Assembly: GCF_049445995.1 (NCBI RefSeq)
Contig: NZ_JBMSDZ010000028.1
Location: forward strand, 1-34,563
Source: Dyella_A sp049445995
GTDB taxonomy: Bacteria > Pseudomonadota > Gammaproteobacteria > Xanthomonadales > Rhodanobacteraceae
Direction: 5' to 3'
DNA length: 34,563 nucleotides
The notes below the pieces were generated by a model, which ran no database searches, was not told where the DNA came from, and worked only from the letters and a program-made list of their open reading frames with translations. The translations under genes were made by a program, and so were the position numbers. This document shows, in pieces, positions 17,158 through 26,348 of this stretch. Each line of letters opens with the position of its first letter. The first letter of the stretch is position 1.

Positions 17158-17781
17158 TCAAGGCCGCATGGCCTTTTCCTCGGCGGTCAGGCTGCGCGCA
17201 TAGCCCTGGCTGTGGAACAGACGCTCGCCATAGTCGAGGATCGGGCGCCCTTCCTTGCCCAGATCCACGCCCAGCCACGGCAGCCGCCAGACCACGGGCG
17301 CCACCAGGCAGTCCGCCAGGCTCATCTCGGGATTGAGGAAGAACCTGGCCGCCTTGAACAGCGGCAACGAGGACAACAGCTGCTCGCGCAGGCGCCTGCG
17401 GGCGGCGTCGGCCGGCCGACCACCGGCGCGGATGATCTCCACCTCCGGCAGCCAGTCGCGCTCGATGCGCACCGCGGCGAGGCGCAGGCGGGCCCGCGAG
17501 AGCGGGTCGATCGGCATCAACGGAGGATGCGGATAACGCTCGTCCAGGTACTCGCAGACCACCGACGTGTCGTACAGCGTGAGGTCGCGGTCCACCAGCG
17601 TGGGCGTGCTGGCGTAGGGATTGAGATCGACCAGGTCCTCCGGCGGCTTGCCGGGTTCCACCATGACGCGCTCGTAGCTCACGCCCTTGGCGGCGAGCAG
17701 CAGGCGGACCCGGTGACACTGGATGTCATCGGCGGTGGTGTAAAGGGTGAGCACCGTACGCGAGCGGGCGCTTTGAACCAT
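17158..17781 (-). CDS. sspA: Stringent starvation protein A (GST-fold)
   Basis: This 207-residue protein has an N-terminal thioredoxin-like domain (TLYTTADDIQCHRVRLLLAAKG, NPYASTPTLVDRDLTLYDTSVVCEYLDERYP) and a helical GST C-terminal domain. SspA binds sigma70-RNA polymerase and affects stationary-phase and stress transcription in gammaproteobacteria. The ATG at 17781 has GGGGAG 8 bases upstream; an upstream in-frame TTG is unlikely. It lies downstream of petC behind a hairpin, as in many related genomes. Confidence 0.94.
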   Translation of the reverse strand: MVQSARSRTVLTLYTTADDIQCHRVRLLLAAKGVSYERVMVEPGKPPEDLVDLNPYASTPTLVDRDLTLYDTSVVCEYLDERYPHPPLMPIDPLSRARLRLAAVRIERDWLPEVEIIRAGGRPADAARRRLREQLLSSLPLFKAARFFLNPEMSLADCLVAPVVWRLPWLGVDLGKEGRPILDYGERLFHSQGYARSLTAEEKAMRP

Positions 17782-17808
17782 GCGCAATCTCCCCAGCTAA
17801 CAACAGAA

Positions 17809-17831
17809 TGCGGCGGCTCATGGCCGCCGCA
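17809..17831 (-). terminator. Hairpin between petC and sspA
   Basis: A perfect 9-bp GC-rich stem (17809-17817 with 17823-17831) with a 5-base loop is followed on the minus strand by the T-rich ATTCTGTTGTT. It is a plausible terminator or attenuator ending most petABC transcripts before sspAB. Confidence 0.55.
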
Positions 17832-17852
17832 CGCTTGCCACTGTCGTCCCGA

Positions 17853-18584
17853 TCAGTGGACGTCTTTCCAGTATTCCTTCTTGAGCAGGTACGCCAGGAA
17901 GGTGAAACCGGCCAGGAACAGCAGCACCCAGATGCCGTAGTGCTTGCGCTGCAGTGCGGCCGGCTCGGAGGCGTATTCCAGGAAATTGGTCAGGTCGCGG
18001 GTGGCCTGCTGGAACTGGGCCGGCGTCATGGTGCCCGGCCTGGACAGCTCCAGCTTCTCCACTTCCTCGCCGCCGTCCTTCTTCACCGCCGTCTGCACGC
18101 CCTGCAGTTCCCACAGCGGGTTCGGCATCGAAGCGTTCGGGAAGACGGTGTTGTTCCAGCCGACCGGACGGCTCGGATCGAGGTAGAACGAGTTGAGGTA
18201 GGCGTAGACCCAGTCGGCGGTCTTGGCGCGGACTTCCAGCGAGAGATCCGGTGGGGCCTTGCCGAACCACTTGGCGGCATCGGCGGCCGGCATGTGCGAC
18301 TCGATCGTCTCGCCGTAACGGGCACCGGTGAAGTTGAGGTTCTTCATCACCTCTTCTTCGGACAGGCCCAGATCCTCGCCGATGCGCGAGTAGCGCATGA
18401 ACTTCAGCGAATGGCAGCCGACGCAGTAGTTGAAGAACAGCTTGGCACCGCGCTGCAGCGACGCCTGGTCGCCGATGTTGGTCCCGGCCGACGGCAGGCC
18501 GCCTGCTTCCGAGGCCATCGCCGACATGCTGCCGACCAGCAGCCCGAGCGCCAGTGCGATCGTGGAGAAATAACGCTTAGTCAT
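17853..18584 (-). CDS. petC: Cytochrome c1 of the bc1 complex
   Basis: This 243-residue protein has a signal peptide (residues 1-24), a single haem c site CVGCH (Cys54, Cys57, His58) and the axial-Met region NASMPNPLWEL. A C-terminal membrane anchor (GIWVLLFLAGFTFLAYLL) is followed by a lysine-rich tail. It takes electrons from the Rieske protein and passes them to soluble cytochromes. Its start overlaps the end of petB by 8 bases, so translation is coupled. It is the last gene of petABC. Confidence 0.96.
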   Translation of the reverse strand: MTKRYFSTIALALGLLVGSMSAMASEAGGLPSAGTNIGDQASLQRGAKLFFNYCVGCHSLKFMRYSRIGEDLGLSEEEVMKNLNFTGARYGETIESHMPAADAAKWFGKAPPDLSLEVRAKTADWVYAYLNSFYLDPSRPVGWNNTVFPNASMPNPLWELQGVQTAVKKDGGEEVEKLELSRPGTMTPAQFQQATRDLTNFLEYASEPAALQRKHYGIWVLLFLAGFTFLAYLLKKEYWKDVH

Positions 18585-19878
18585 GCATCGTCACCCGTTC
18601 CGGAACCGGCTTGGTGGTCTCCCAGCCCAGGCGCGTGTAGAGCCCGAGGAAGACGAAGAAGCCGAAGTAAATCAAGGTCATCGCGCGGCCGAACAGGGCT
18701 TCCCAGGACGTCACGTCGACGTTGCCGAACCATTCGGGAATCACTTCCGCCGTCACGCCGGCACCGACGGCGCCGAGCATGATGAAGGACAACACGAACA
18801 GACCCAGCGCCACCTTATAGCCGGTGCCGCGATAGCGGATCGACTTGACCTGTCCGACGTCGATCCAGGGCATCGCGAACAGCAGGGCAATCGCACCGAA
18901 CATCCCCAGCACGCCCCAGATCGCCGTGCCCATGAAGGACGGGATCATGCGCAGGATCGCGTAGAACGGGGTGAAGTACCACACCGGCTTGATGTGTGTC
19001 GGCGTCACCAGGTTGTTGGCCGGAATGAAATTGTCGTGCTCCAGGAACCAGCCGCCGAAGGTGGGCGCGAAGAAAATGATGAAGGCCGCGATCAGCAGGA
19101 AGAAGCCCACGCCGACCAGATCCTTCACCGTGTAGTAGGGGTGGAACGGAATGCCGTCGGCGGGCTTGAGCGCGTCCCAGCGGTTGCCCTTCGGTCCCTT
19201 CTTGATCTCCATGCCGTCGGGGTTGTTCGAGCCCACCTCGTGCAGCGCGGCGATGTGCAGCACCACCAGCAGCAACAGCACCAGCGGCAGCGCGATCACG
19301 TGCAGCGCGAAGAAACGGTTGAGCGTGGCATCTGCCGGGATGTAGTCGCCCATGATCCACTGCACCAGCGCGTCGCCGATGTAGGGGATGGTGCCGAACA
19401 GCGAGATGATCACCTTGGCACCCCAGAACGACATGTTGCCCCACGGCAGCACGTAGCCCATGAAGGCCTCGGCCATCAGCACCAGGAAGATCAGCATGCC
19501 GAGGATCCACACCAGCTCGCGCGGCTTCTTGAACGAGCCGTACATCAGGCCGCGGAACATGTGCAGGAACACCACGATGAAGAACAGCGAGGCGCCGGTG
19601 GAATGCATGTAGCGGATCAGCCAGCCCCACTCCACGTCGCGCATGATGTACTCGACCGAGGCGAACGCCTCGAGCGCGCTGGTCTTGTAGTTCATGGTGA
19701 GGAAGATGCCGGTGACGATCTGGTTGACCAGCACCAGCAGCGCCAGCGAACCGAAGTAGTACCAGAGGTTGAAGTTCTTCGGCGCGTAGTACTCGGTCAT
19801 GTGCTTGCGGTACGCCGGCATCATGTTCGGCGCGCGCTCGTTGACCCAGTCGCCGATGCGGGTGAATACGCTAGCCAT
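18577..19878 (-). CDS. petB: Cytochrome b of the bc1 complex
   Basis: This 433-residue integral membrane subunit carries the two b haems and the quinol oxidation and reduction sites. Haem-ligand helices are seen at YMHSTGASLFFIVVFLHMFRG and FFALHVIALPLVLLLLVVLH. The Qo-site motif reads PVWYFTP in place of the PEWY form, which I recall from related gammaproteobacteria. The ATG at 19878 shares one base with the petA stop, and the stop overlaps petC. The length includes the fused C-terminal (subunit-IV-like) helices. Confidence 0.96.
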   Translation of the reverse strand: MASVFTRIGDWVNERAPNMMPAYRKHMTEYYAPKNFNLWYYFGSLALLVLVNQIVTGIFLTMNYKTSALEAFASVEYIMRDVEWGWLIRYMHSTGASLFFIVVFLHMFRGLMYGSFKKPRELVWILGMLIFLVLMAEAFMGYVLPWGNMSFWGAKVIISLFGTIPYIGDALVQWIMGDYIPADATLNRFFALHVIALPLVLLLLVVLHIAALHEVGSNNPDGMEIKKGPKGNRWDALKPADGIPFHPYYTVKDLVGVGFFLLIAAFIIFFAPTFGGWFLEHDNFIPANNLVTPTHIKPVWYFTPFYAILRMIPSFMGTAIWGVLGMFGAIALLFAMPWIDVGQVKSIRYRGTGYKVALGLFVLSFIMLGAVGAGVTAEVIPEWFGNVDVTSWEALFGRAMTLIYFGFFVFLGLYTRLGWETTKPVPERVTMHD

Positions 19879-20483
19879 CAGCCGGCCTCCTTCGGATCCA
19901 CGCCAATCTGGATGGTGGTGTCGTTCACGAAGTGATACGGCGGCACCTGCAGGTTCTTCGGTGCCGGAACGCCGCTGAAGACGCGACCGGCCATGTCGTA
20001 GCGCGACTTGTGGCAGGGGCAGTAGAAGCCACCTTCCCAGTTCGGGTCGAACGGCTCGGGTTTGATCTCGGGAAAGAAGTCCGGCACGCAGCCCAGGTGG
20101 GTGCAGATGCCGACAACCACCAGCCACTCGGGCTTGATCGAGCGGGTTTCGTTCTGGGCGTACTTCGGCTGCTGACCGGCGGATGCACCGTCGGACCTGG
20201 GATCGACCAGGCGCGGGTCAACCTTCGGCAGCGTGGCGAGCTGGGCCGACGTGCGGTTGACCACGAACACCGGCAGGCTGCGCCACGGGAAGGTCACCTT
20301 CTGGCCTTCCTCGATCTTGCTGATGTCCACGGTTACCGGAGCACCGGCCGCCTTGGCGCGCGCGCTCGGTTCCCACGTCTTGATGAAGGGCACGGCTGCC
20401 ACAACGACTCCCGCTCCACCAACCACCGCAGTGGTTGCTGTGAGGAATCGGCGGCGGCCGTGATCGACGACTTCGTTCGCCAT
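19878..20483 (-). CDS. petA: Rieske iron-sulfur subunit of the bc1 complex
   Basis: This 201-residue protein has a twin-arginine-type N-terminus (GRRRFLTATT) leading into a membrane anchor (VVGGAGVVVAAVPFI). The C-terminal 2Fe-2S domain has CTHLGC and CPCHKS, providing the two Cys and two His ligands plus the disulfide Cys pair. The start at 20483 is set by GGAGAG just upstream; the open frame continues to 20546 without a good site. First gene of petABC, divergent from degS. Confidence 0.96.
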   Translation of the reverse strand: MANEVVDHGRRRFLTATTAVVGGAGVVVAAVPFIKTWEPSARAKAAGAPVTVDISKIEEGQKVTFPWRSLPVFVVNRTSAQLATLPKVDPRLVDPRSDGASAGQQPKYAQNETRSIKPEWLVVVGICTHLGCVPDFFPEIKPEPFDPNWEGGFYCPCHKSRYDMAGRVFSGVPAPKNLQVPPYHFVNDTTIQIGVDPKEAG

Positions 20484-20664
20484 CAGGCTCTCCGGAACTT
20501 GCAATGCCATTGAGGTGCGGACCGGTGCAAAATCCGGCACCCGCAAAAATCACGTTAGTGTAGCGTCAGCCCCTGCCCCGTACAATCAAATCGATTGTGC
20601 GGCCACGCGCCGCAGCATGCGGCGAACGCTGCATCCACGCACCTTTTTACGAAAGCATCCCGTC

Positions 20665-21852
20665 ATGAAACACGCCGCCGGCCTGCTCGGCTTCATCGCC
20701 CGATTCGCGATCCTTGGGTTGGCCCTGGCCTTCGTGGTGAGCCTGCTGTGGCCCGCTTCGGGCGAACGGCTGCGCGAGCGCTTCGGCCTGGCTTCCGCGG
20801 CGCCGACCACCTTGCCCGCAGTCGCTGCCGGTTCGACCGAGCCAACCCTGTCCTATGCCGATGCCGTGGCCCGTGCCGCGCCCTCGGTGGTCAATATCTA
20901 CGCCAACAAGACGGTCACCGAACAGGCATTGCGGATGTACACCGATCCACTCATGCAAAGGCTGTTCGGCGGCATGCCGGCCGGTCCGGCCTACAAGCGG
21001 CGCGAGCAGAGCCTGGGATCGGGGGTGATCGTCAGCGCCGACGGCTACGTGCTGACCAACAACCATGTCATCGCCAATGCCGACGATATCCAGGTGCTGC
21101 TCTACGACGGTCGCGTCGCCCAGGCGAAGCTCGTCGGCGCCGACCCGGAGACCGACCTGGCCGTGCTGAAGATCGCGGCCACCAACCTTCCGGTAGCGCA
21201 CTTCCGCTCCCATGCCAGCGTTCGTCCCGGCGACGTGGTGCTGGCGATCGGCAACCCGTTCGGCCTCAACCAGACCGTGACCATGGGCATCGTCAGCGCC
21301 ATCGGCCGCCAGCTGAGCAGTTCCAGCCCGGAAGATTTCATCCAGACCGACGCGGCGATCAACCTGGGCAACTCCGGTGGCGCACTGGTCGACGCACAGG
21401 GCAACCTGGTAGGCATCAACACGCTGCTGATCGGCAAGGCCGCCAACGCCGAAGGCATCGGCTTCGCCATCCCGATGGACAGCGCCAAGAAAGTGCTGGA
21501 CCAGATCGTCGACACCGGCCACGTGGTGCGCGGCTGGCTCGGAGCCGACTACACCTTCGTGCCGGTGGCCGCCGATAGCGGGCTGCCCGCCGCCGCGCGC
21601 GGGGTACTGGTGTCGGAGGTCTATCCGGGCGGGCCGGCAGCCGCGGCCGGCATCCAGCCGCACGACATCCTGCTGCGCATCGGCAAGGACGACATCGCCG
21701 ATCCGGCCGACCTGCGCCGGCACGAAGCCGCGCTGAAACCGGGCAGCAGGGTCGCCGTGTCCGGCCTGCGCAACGGTGCCCCGTTCCGCCTCAGCGTCAC
21801 CATCGCGCAACGCCCCTCCGTGCTGCCGGACAGCAGCTCACTGGATGGCTGA
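20665..21852 (+). CDS. DegS/AlgW-type periplasmic serine protease
   Basis: This 395-residue protein has an N-terminal membrane anchor (residues 8-29), a trypsin-like protease domain and one C-terminal PDZ domain (about 290-380). The triad is His134 (TNNHVI), Asp164 (PETDLAVLKI) and Ser237 (GNSGGAL). A single PDZ with an uncleaved anchor fits DegS/AlgW, which cuts the RseA/MucA anti-sigma factor in response to misfolded porins, rather than the two-PDZ DegP/MucD. The ribosome-binding site is weak. Its 3' end overlaps the convergent transglycosylase gene by 15 bases. Confidence 0.9.
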   Translation: MKHAAGLLGFIARFAILGLALAFVVSLLWPASGERLRERFGLASAAPTTLPAVAAGSTEPTLSYADAVARAAPSVVNIYANKTVTEQALRMYTDPLMQRLFGGMPAGPAYKRREQSLGSGVIVSADGYVLTNNHVIANADDIQVLLYDGRVAQAKLVGADPETDLAVLKIAATNLPVAHFRSHASVRPGDVVLAIGNPFGLNQTVTMGIVSAIGRQLSSSSPEDFIQTDAAINLGNSGGALVDAQGNLVGINTLLIGKAANAEGIGFAIPMDSAKKVLDQIVDTGHVVRGWLGADYTFVPVAADSGLPAAARGVLVSEVYPGGPAAAAGIQPHDILLRIGKDDIADPADLRRHEAALKPGSRVAVSGLRNGAPFRLSVTIAQRPSVLPDSSSLDG

Positions 21853-22962
21853 AGCCAACCCGGCATGCACCGCCGCGAGCGGCGCACGCAGCGCCTGCCC
21901 GTAGCGCTGCCGCAATGCGGCCACGCGACTGACGTAGACCCGGGTCTCTGCATACGGCGGCACGCCCTTGTAGCGCTGCACCGCGCCGGGGCCCGCGTTG
22001 TACGCCGCCGCCGCCAGTTTCTCGTTGCCGTCGAAGGACTGCAGCAGCAGGCCGAGATAGCGCGCTCCGCCGCGGATGTTCTGCTCGGCATCGAACGCGT
22101 CGAGCACGCCCATGTCGCTCGCCGTGCCCGGCATCAGCTGCATCAGGCCCTGGGCACCCTTGATCGACATCGCGTGCGGGTTGAACGCGCTTTCGGCGTG
22201 GATGATCGCTCGCAGGAACGCCTCGTTCACGCCGTAGTCGCGGCTCGCCTGGTGGATCGCGCCGGCGTAGTCGTGCAGGTTCAGCCGCACCGAGTTCCAG
22301 TGGATCGGCGAATGCAGATCGCAGGCCATGCAGGTGGCGATATAGGTGAACAGCATGGTGACGGCGTGACCACGGCCGCGGGCCGGTGCGATGTTGGTGT
22401 ATTCCACGCTGCCGTCGGCGCGCCTGACGCGATACACCGCGCCGCGCAGCACGCGATCGCCGGTTCCCGCCGCCGGCGCATCGCCTGCGGCCGGCGTGGC
22501 GCGCGACTCGCGGTAATTCCAGCGCGCCGCGACGCCCGAGCGTGGCGACCGCTCGTCCGGCAACGCCTGCGCCGTGGTCTGCACCGACGACTGCACGCCG
22601 ACGAACAGTCGTCGCGGCGGCGGCATCGCCGCCAGTGCGGTCGCCGTGGTCTCGACCGAGGCCGCCACGCCGGCAAAGGCGTCGCGCCCGACCGGCACCG
22701 GCCGCGGTCCACGCACCACCCGGCGCGGCGCGGGATAGGCCCCGATGCGGCGGCAATGCCGGTAATCCGCGGCCTTGCTGGTGAATACGGCTTCGCCGCT
22801 GGCGCCGGTGCAGCGATACATCGCGTCGGCATGCGCCCCGTGCGGCATCAGCAGAAGCAGCACGACGGCGCAGCCGGCCGCGATCCGCAACGGAATCGTC
22901 GAACGCGGGAAGCGGCGGGCCAGGCGACCGGCACTCCCCCTGTGGCGCATGGCAGCGGTCAT
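21838..22962 (-). CDS. Lytic transglycosylase with two DUF4124-like segments
   Basis: This 374-residue protein has an arginine-rich N-terminus and a signal segment (about 27-46), then a C-terminal SLT lysozyme-like domain (about 235-360). The catalytic Glu257 lies in IIHAESAFNPHAMS, followed by GAQGLMQLMPGTA and AAAYNAGPGAV. The N-terminal part has two similar DUF4124-like stretches, MYRCTGASGEAVFTSKAA (48-65) and VYRVRRADGSVEYTNIAP (176-193). Between them are two copies of SVxTTAxAL (102-110, 126-134). It cleaves peptidoglycan glycan strands with 1,6-anhydro product by family. The start at 22962 is tentative; another ATG is at 22950. Confidence 0.87.
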   Translation of the reverse strand: MTAAMRHRGSAGRLARRFPRSTIPLRIAAGCAVVLLLLMPHGAHADAMYRCTGASGEAVFTSKAADYRHCRRIGAYPAPRRVVRGPRPVPVGRDAFAGVAASVETTATALAAMPPPRRLFVGVQSSVQTTAQALPDERSPRSGVAARWNYRESRATPAAGDAPAAGTGDRVLRGAVYRVRRADGSVEYTNIAPARGRGHAVTMLFTYIATCMACDLHSPIHWNSVRLNLHDYAGAIHQASRDYGVNEAFLRAIIHAESAFNPHAMSIKGAQGLMQLMPGTASDMGVLDAFDAEQNIRGGARYLGLLLQSFDGNEKLAAAAYNAGPGAVQRYKGVPPYAETRVYVSRVAALRQRYGQALRAPLAAVHAGLASAIQ

Positions 22963-23170
22963 GCGGCGCAGTGTGCAGCGATCGCAACGCAGCGCCAAGT
23001 GCGGGCACGCATTGCCGTGCATCGTGTCGCACTGCCGGGACGGCGGCGACCGTCCGCGCAAGTGCCTGATCCGGCAAGCCGGCTCAGTGGCAGGCGTCGG
23101 TGACGGCGCGTAAACTGCACGGTTCGGCAACTCCCTGCCCTCCTTTTCCCACCACGGTGCCCGACGCCCC

Positions 23171-24517
23171 ATGAGCGGCAAGCTTTTCATCAAGACCCAC
23201 GGCTGCCAGATGAACGAGTACGACTCGGCCAAGATGGCCGACGTGCTCAAGGCGTCGCACGGCCTGGAGCTGACCGACAACGAGGCCGAGGCGGACGTCA
23301 TCCTGGTCAACACCTGCTCGATCCGCGAGAAGGCGCAGGAAAAGGTGTTCAGCCAGCTCGGCCGCTGGAAGCAACACAAGGCCGGCGGCAAGCCGGTGCT
23401 GATCGGCGTCGCCGGCTGCGTGGCGAGCCAGGAGGGCGAGGCGATCATCCAGCGCGCGCCCTACGTCGACCTGGTGTTCGGCCCGCAGACCCTGCACCGC
23501 CTGCCCGAGCTGATCGAGTCGCGTCGCGCCACCGGCAAGCCGCAGGTGGACATTTCCTTCCCCGAGATCGAGAAGTTCGACCACCTGCCGGAGCCGCGCG
23601 CCGAGGGCCCGACCGCGTTCGTCTCGATCATGGAGGGCTGCTCCAAGTACTGCTCCTACTGCGTGGTGCCGTACACCCGCGGCGAGGAGATCAGCCGCCC
23701 GTTCGACGACGTGCTCGTCGAGGTCGCCCAGCTCGCCGAACAGGGCGTGCGCGAGGTGAACCTCTTGGGCCAGAACGTCAACGCCTGGCGCGGCGCCATG
23801 CACGACGGCGGCACCGCGGATCTGGCCGTGCTGATCCATGCCATCGCGCAGCTCGACGGCATCGGCCGCATCCGCTTCACCACCTCGCATCCGCTGGAGT
23901 TCTCCGACTCGCTGATCGAGGCCTACGCCAGCGTGCCCAAGCTGGCCAACTTCCTGCACCTGCCGGTGCAGGCCGGCTCCGACCGCATCCTCGGCGCGAT
24001 GAAGCGCGGCTACACCGCGCTGGAGTTCAAGCAGAAGATCCGCAAGCTGCGCGCCGTGCGCCCGGACATCTGCATCAGCTCGGACTTCATCGTCGGCTTC
24101 CCCGGCGAGACCGACGAGGATTTCGAAAAGACCATGAAGCTGATCGACGACGTCGGCTTCGACCAGAGCTTCAGCTTCATCTTCTCCTCACGCCCCGGCA
24201 CCCCGGCGGCCAACCTGCCCGACCCGACCCCGGCCGAGGTCAAGCACGCCCGGCTGATCCGGCTGCAGGCGGCGATCAACGCCAACGCCAGGGCGATCAA
24301 CGAGGCGATGGTCGGCACCGTGCAGCGCGTGCTGGTGGAAAAGCCCAGCCGCAGGAACGCCAGCGAACTCAGCGGCCGCACCGAGAACATGCGCTACGTG
24401 AACTTCCCCGGCCCGTCGCGGCTGATCGGCCAGTTCGTCGACGTGCAGATCACCGAGGCGATGAGCAACTCGCTGCGCGGGCGCCTGCACAGCCACGAAA
24501 CCGCCGCCGCCGTGTAG
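23171..24517 (+). CDS. miaB: tRNA-2-methylthio-N6-dimethylallyladenosine synthase MiaB
   Basis: This 448-residue radical-SAM methylthiotransferase modifies A37 of tRNAs reading UNN codons. The N-terminal UPF0004 domain has the auxiliary-cluster cysteines Cys12, Cys49 and Cys83. The radical-SAM CxxxCxxC is Cys157, Cys161 and Cys164 (EGCSKYCSYCVVPYTRG). A TRAM domain follows at the C-terminus. The stop codon TAG is part of the GTAG start of the following REP element, so the repeat seems to have inserted at or trimmed the extreme 3' end. Confidence 0.97.
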   Translation: MSGKLFIKTHGCQMNEYDSAKMADVLKASHGLELTDNEAEADVILVNTCSIREKAQEKVFSQLGRWKQHKAGGKPVLIGVAGCVASQEGEAIIQRAPYVDLVFGPQTLHRLPELIESRRATGKPQVDISFPEIEKFDHLPEPRAEGPTAFVSIMEGCSKYCSYCVVPYTRGEEISRPFDDVLVEVAQLAEQGVREVNLLGQNVNAWRGAMHDGGTADLAVLIHAIAQLDGIGRIRFTTSHPLEFSDSLIEAYASVPKLANFLHLPVQAGSDRILGAMKRGYTALEFKQKIRKLRAVRPDICISSDFIVGFPGETDEDFEKTMKLIDDVGFDQSFSFIFSSRPGTPAANLPDPTPAEVKHARLIRLQAAINANARAINEAMVGTVQRVLVEKPSRRNASELSGRTENMRYVNFPGPSRLIGQFVDVQITEAMSNSLRGRLHSHETAAAV

Positions 24518-24620
24518 GAGCGCACCCTGTGCGCGACCGCTCTTGCTTTGATGTCGATCAGGAGCAAGAGCATTCGCGCACAGAGCCTGCCCTCGACTCG
24601 ATCGAGGGGTGCGCTCCTAC
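24514..24620. repeat. GTAG-type REP pair forming a long imperfect hairpin
   Basis: The unit starts GTAGGAGCGCACCCTGTGCG right at the miaB stop. Its reverse complement form ends the block at 24607-24620 (GGTGCGCTCCTAC). Inside, CTGTGCGCGA and GCTCTTGCT also have inverted partners. This is the layout of paired REP/BIME elements moved by RAYT transposases in Xanthomonadales. Further units lie at 26349-26466 and 27446-27544. Confidence 0.8.
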
Positions 24621-24629
24621 GCGGCTCGA

Positions 24630-24836
24630 TCAATCCAGCCGCTTGCGCAAGCGCAGGATGGCACCGCACATCATCACCGCGGTGAATACGATCAACGCCA
24701 GCGCGTCACCCCACAGATCGAGCAGACCCGCATTGCGCAGCATGACGCAGTGGATCGGCGCGTCGAACAACCAGCGCCCCGAGGCCGGCATCGCCGTGGG
24801 CTGCACCAGGCCGATCAGCACCGTTATGCTGGCGGG
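24630..24836 (-). pseudogene. Remnant of an ABC-2 type permease (C-terminal end)
   Basis: The minus-strand frame ending at 24630 reads FDAPIHCVMLRNAGLLDLWG, then ALALIVFTAVMMCGAILRLR and KRLD. This resembles the last periplasmic loop, final membrane helix and basic tail of ABC-2 permeases (YhhJ/YbhS-like). No start or earlier domain exists: the frame runs back into phoH, where it is only a shadow. It is best read as a short gene relic kept between the miaB REP and phoH. The resemblance is by eye and short (about 45 residues). Confidence 0.5.
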
Positions 24837-24839
24837 TCT

Positions 24840-25832
24840 ATGAGCCCCCTGAACCAGCGCGACTTCACCCTCGACCCGGTCGACAACGTCCGCCTCGCCA
24901 ACCTGTGCGGCCCGTTCGACGAGCACCTGCGCCAGATCGAGCTGCGACTCGGCGTGGAGATCAACCACCGCGGCGGCATCTTCCAGGTGATCGGCGACGA
25001 CCCTGCCACGCGCGCCGCCGACAAGGTGCTGCGCGCGCTGTACGACGCCACCGCCAGCGAGGCGCTGACCGGCGCGACGATCCACCTGCACCTGGCCGAG
25101 TCCGGCATCGAGGCGATCACCGCCGAGGCCGCCGAAGCGGCGCAGGAGGTGACGATCAAGGTCAAGCGCGGCGTGATCAAGGGACGCGGCCCGAACCAGG
25201 CGCGCTACCTGCACGCGATCACCAGCCACGACATCAGCTTCGGCGTCGGCCCGGCCGGCACCGGCAAGACCTACCTGGCCGTGGCCAGTGCGGTCGAGGC
25301 GCTGGAAGCGAACCGCGTGCAGCGCCTGCTGCTGGTGCGCCCCGCCGTCGAAGCCGGCGAGAAACTGGGCTTCCTGCCCGGCGACCTCAGCCAGAAAGTC
25401 GACCCCTACCTGCGCCCGCTGTACGACGCCCTCTACGAGATGCTCGGCTTCGAGAAGGTGGCCAAGCTGATCGAGCGCAACGTGATCGAGATCGCCCCGT
25501 TGGCCTACATGCGCGGGCGCACCCTCAACGATTCCTATGTGATCCTCGACGAGGCACAGAACACCACCGTCGAGCAGATGAAGATGTTCCTCACCCGCAT
25601 CGGCTTCGGTTCGGTGGCGGTGATCACCGGCGACGTCAGCCAGGTCGACCTGCCGCGCCACGTGCGCTCGGGCCTGCGCCATGCCGTGGAAGTGCTGCGG
25701 GGCGTGGACGGCATCAGCTTCACCTTCTTCACCTCGCGCGACGTGGTGCGCCATCCGCTGGTGGCGAAGATCGTGCGCGCCTACGAATCGTTCGAGACCG
25801 CGGCCGAGGCCGCCAAGGGCGACGGCAAGTGA
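24840..25832 (+). CDS. PhoH-like ATPase (YbeZ)
   Basis: This 330-residue P-loop protein has Walker A GPAGTGKT (137-144), Walker B SYVILDEAQN and an N-terminal KH-like region. It is the YbeZ branch of PhoH proteins, linked to RNA metabolism and ribosome maturation with YbeY. Its stop overlaps the ybeY GTG start as GTGA, so the two are coupled. The miaB-ybeZ-ybeY-corC order matches E. coli. Confidence 0.94.
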   Translation: MSPLNQRDFTLDPVDNVRLANLCGPFDEHLRQIELRLGVEINHRGGIFQVIGDDPATRAADKVLRALYDATASEALTGATIHLHLAESGIEAITAEAAEAAQEVTIKVKRGVIKGRGPNQARYLHAITSHDISFGVGPAGTGKTYLAVASAVEALEANRVQRLLLVRPAVEAGEKLGFLPGDLSQKVDPYLRPLYDALYEMLGFEKVAKLIERNVIEIAPLAYMRGRTLNDSYVILDEAQNTTVEQMKMFLTRIGFGSVAVITGDVSQVDLPRHVRSGLRHAVEVLRGVDGISFTFFTSRDVVRHPLVAKIVRAYESFETAAEAAKGDGK

Positions 25833-26293
25833 GTGGCGCGGCGGTCGTCCACGTCGGCTACGCCGTGCCGCGCGCGGGCGTGCCGTCGGCAGCGAGTTTT
25901 CGCCGGTGGGTGGAGGCCACGCTGCGCGGGGCGAGGCGGCGGCGGGCCACCGAACTATCGATCCGCATCGTCGACGCCGCCGAAGGCCGCGCGCTCAACC
26001 GCGACTATCGCGGCAAGGACCACGCCACTAACGTGCTCTCGTTCAAAACGGACCTGCCACCCGGCCTCAAGCTCCCGCTGATCGGCGACATCGTGATCTG
26101 CGCCCCGGTGGTGGCCCGCGAAGCCGCCGAACAAGGCAAGCCGCCGCGCGACCACTGGGCCCACCTCACCGTGCACGGCGTGCTGCACCTGCTCGGCCAC
26201 GACCACCTCGTGGAGGCCGAGGCCGAGGCGATGGAAGCGCTGGAGGCACGCATCCTCGCCGGGCTGGGCATCGCCGATCCTTACACAGATTGA
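25829..26293 (+). CDS. ybeY: Endoribonuclease / rRNA maturation factor YbeY
   Basis: This 154-residue protein carries the zinc motif HGVLHLLGHDH (three His) with the preceding GKDHATNVLSF and IGDIVIC segments of the UPF0054 family. YbeY processes 16S rRNA 3' ends and takes part in 70S quality control with YbeZ. It starts with GTG inside the phoH stop codon. It ends before a REP-containing spacer. Confidence 0.95.
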   Translation: MSGAAVVHVGYAVPRAGVPSAASFRRWVEATLRGARRRRATELSIRIVDAAEGRALNRDYRGKDHATNVLSFKTDLPPGLKLPLIGDIVICAPVVAREAAEQGKPPRDHWAHLTVHGVLHLLGHDHLVEAEAEAMEALEARILAGLGIADPYTD

Positions 26294-26348
26294 AGATTGA
26301 GCCCCAAGCGCGGATCACACGCCGGCGCTTTCCCACAAAGCCCCCCCT

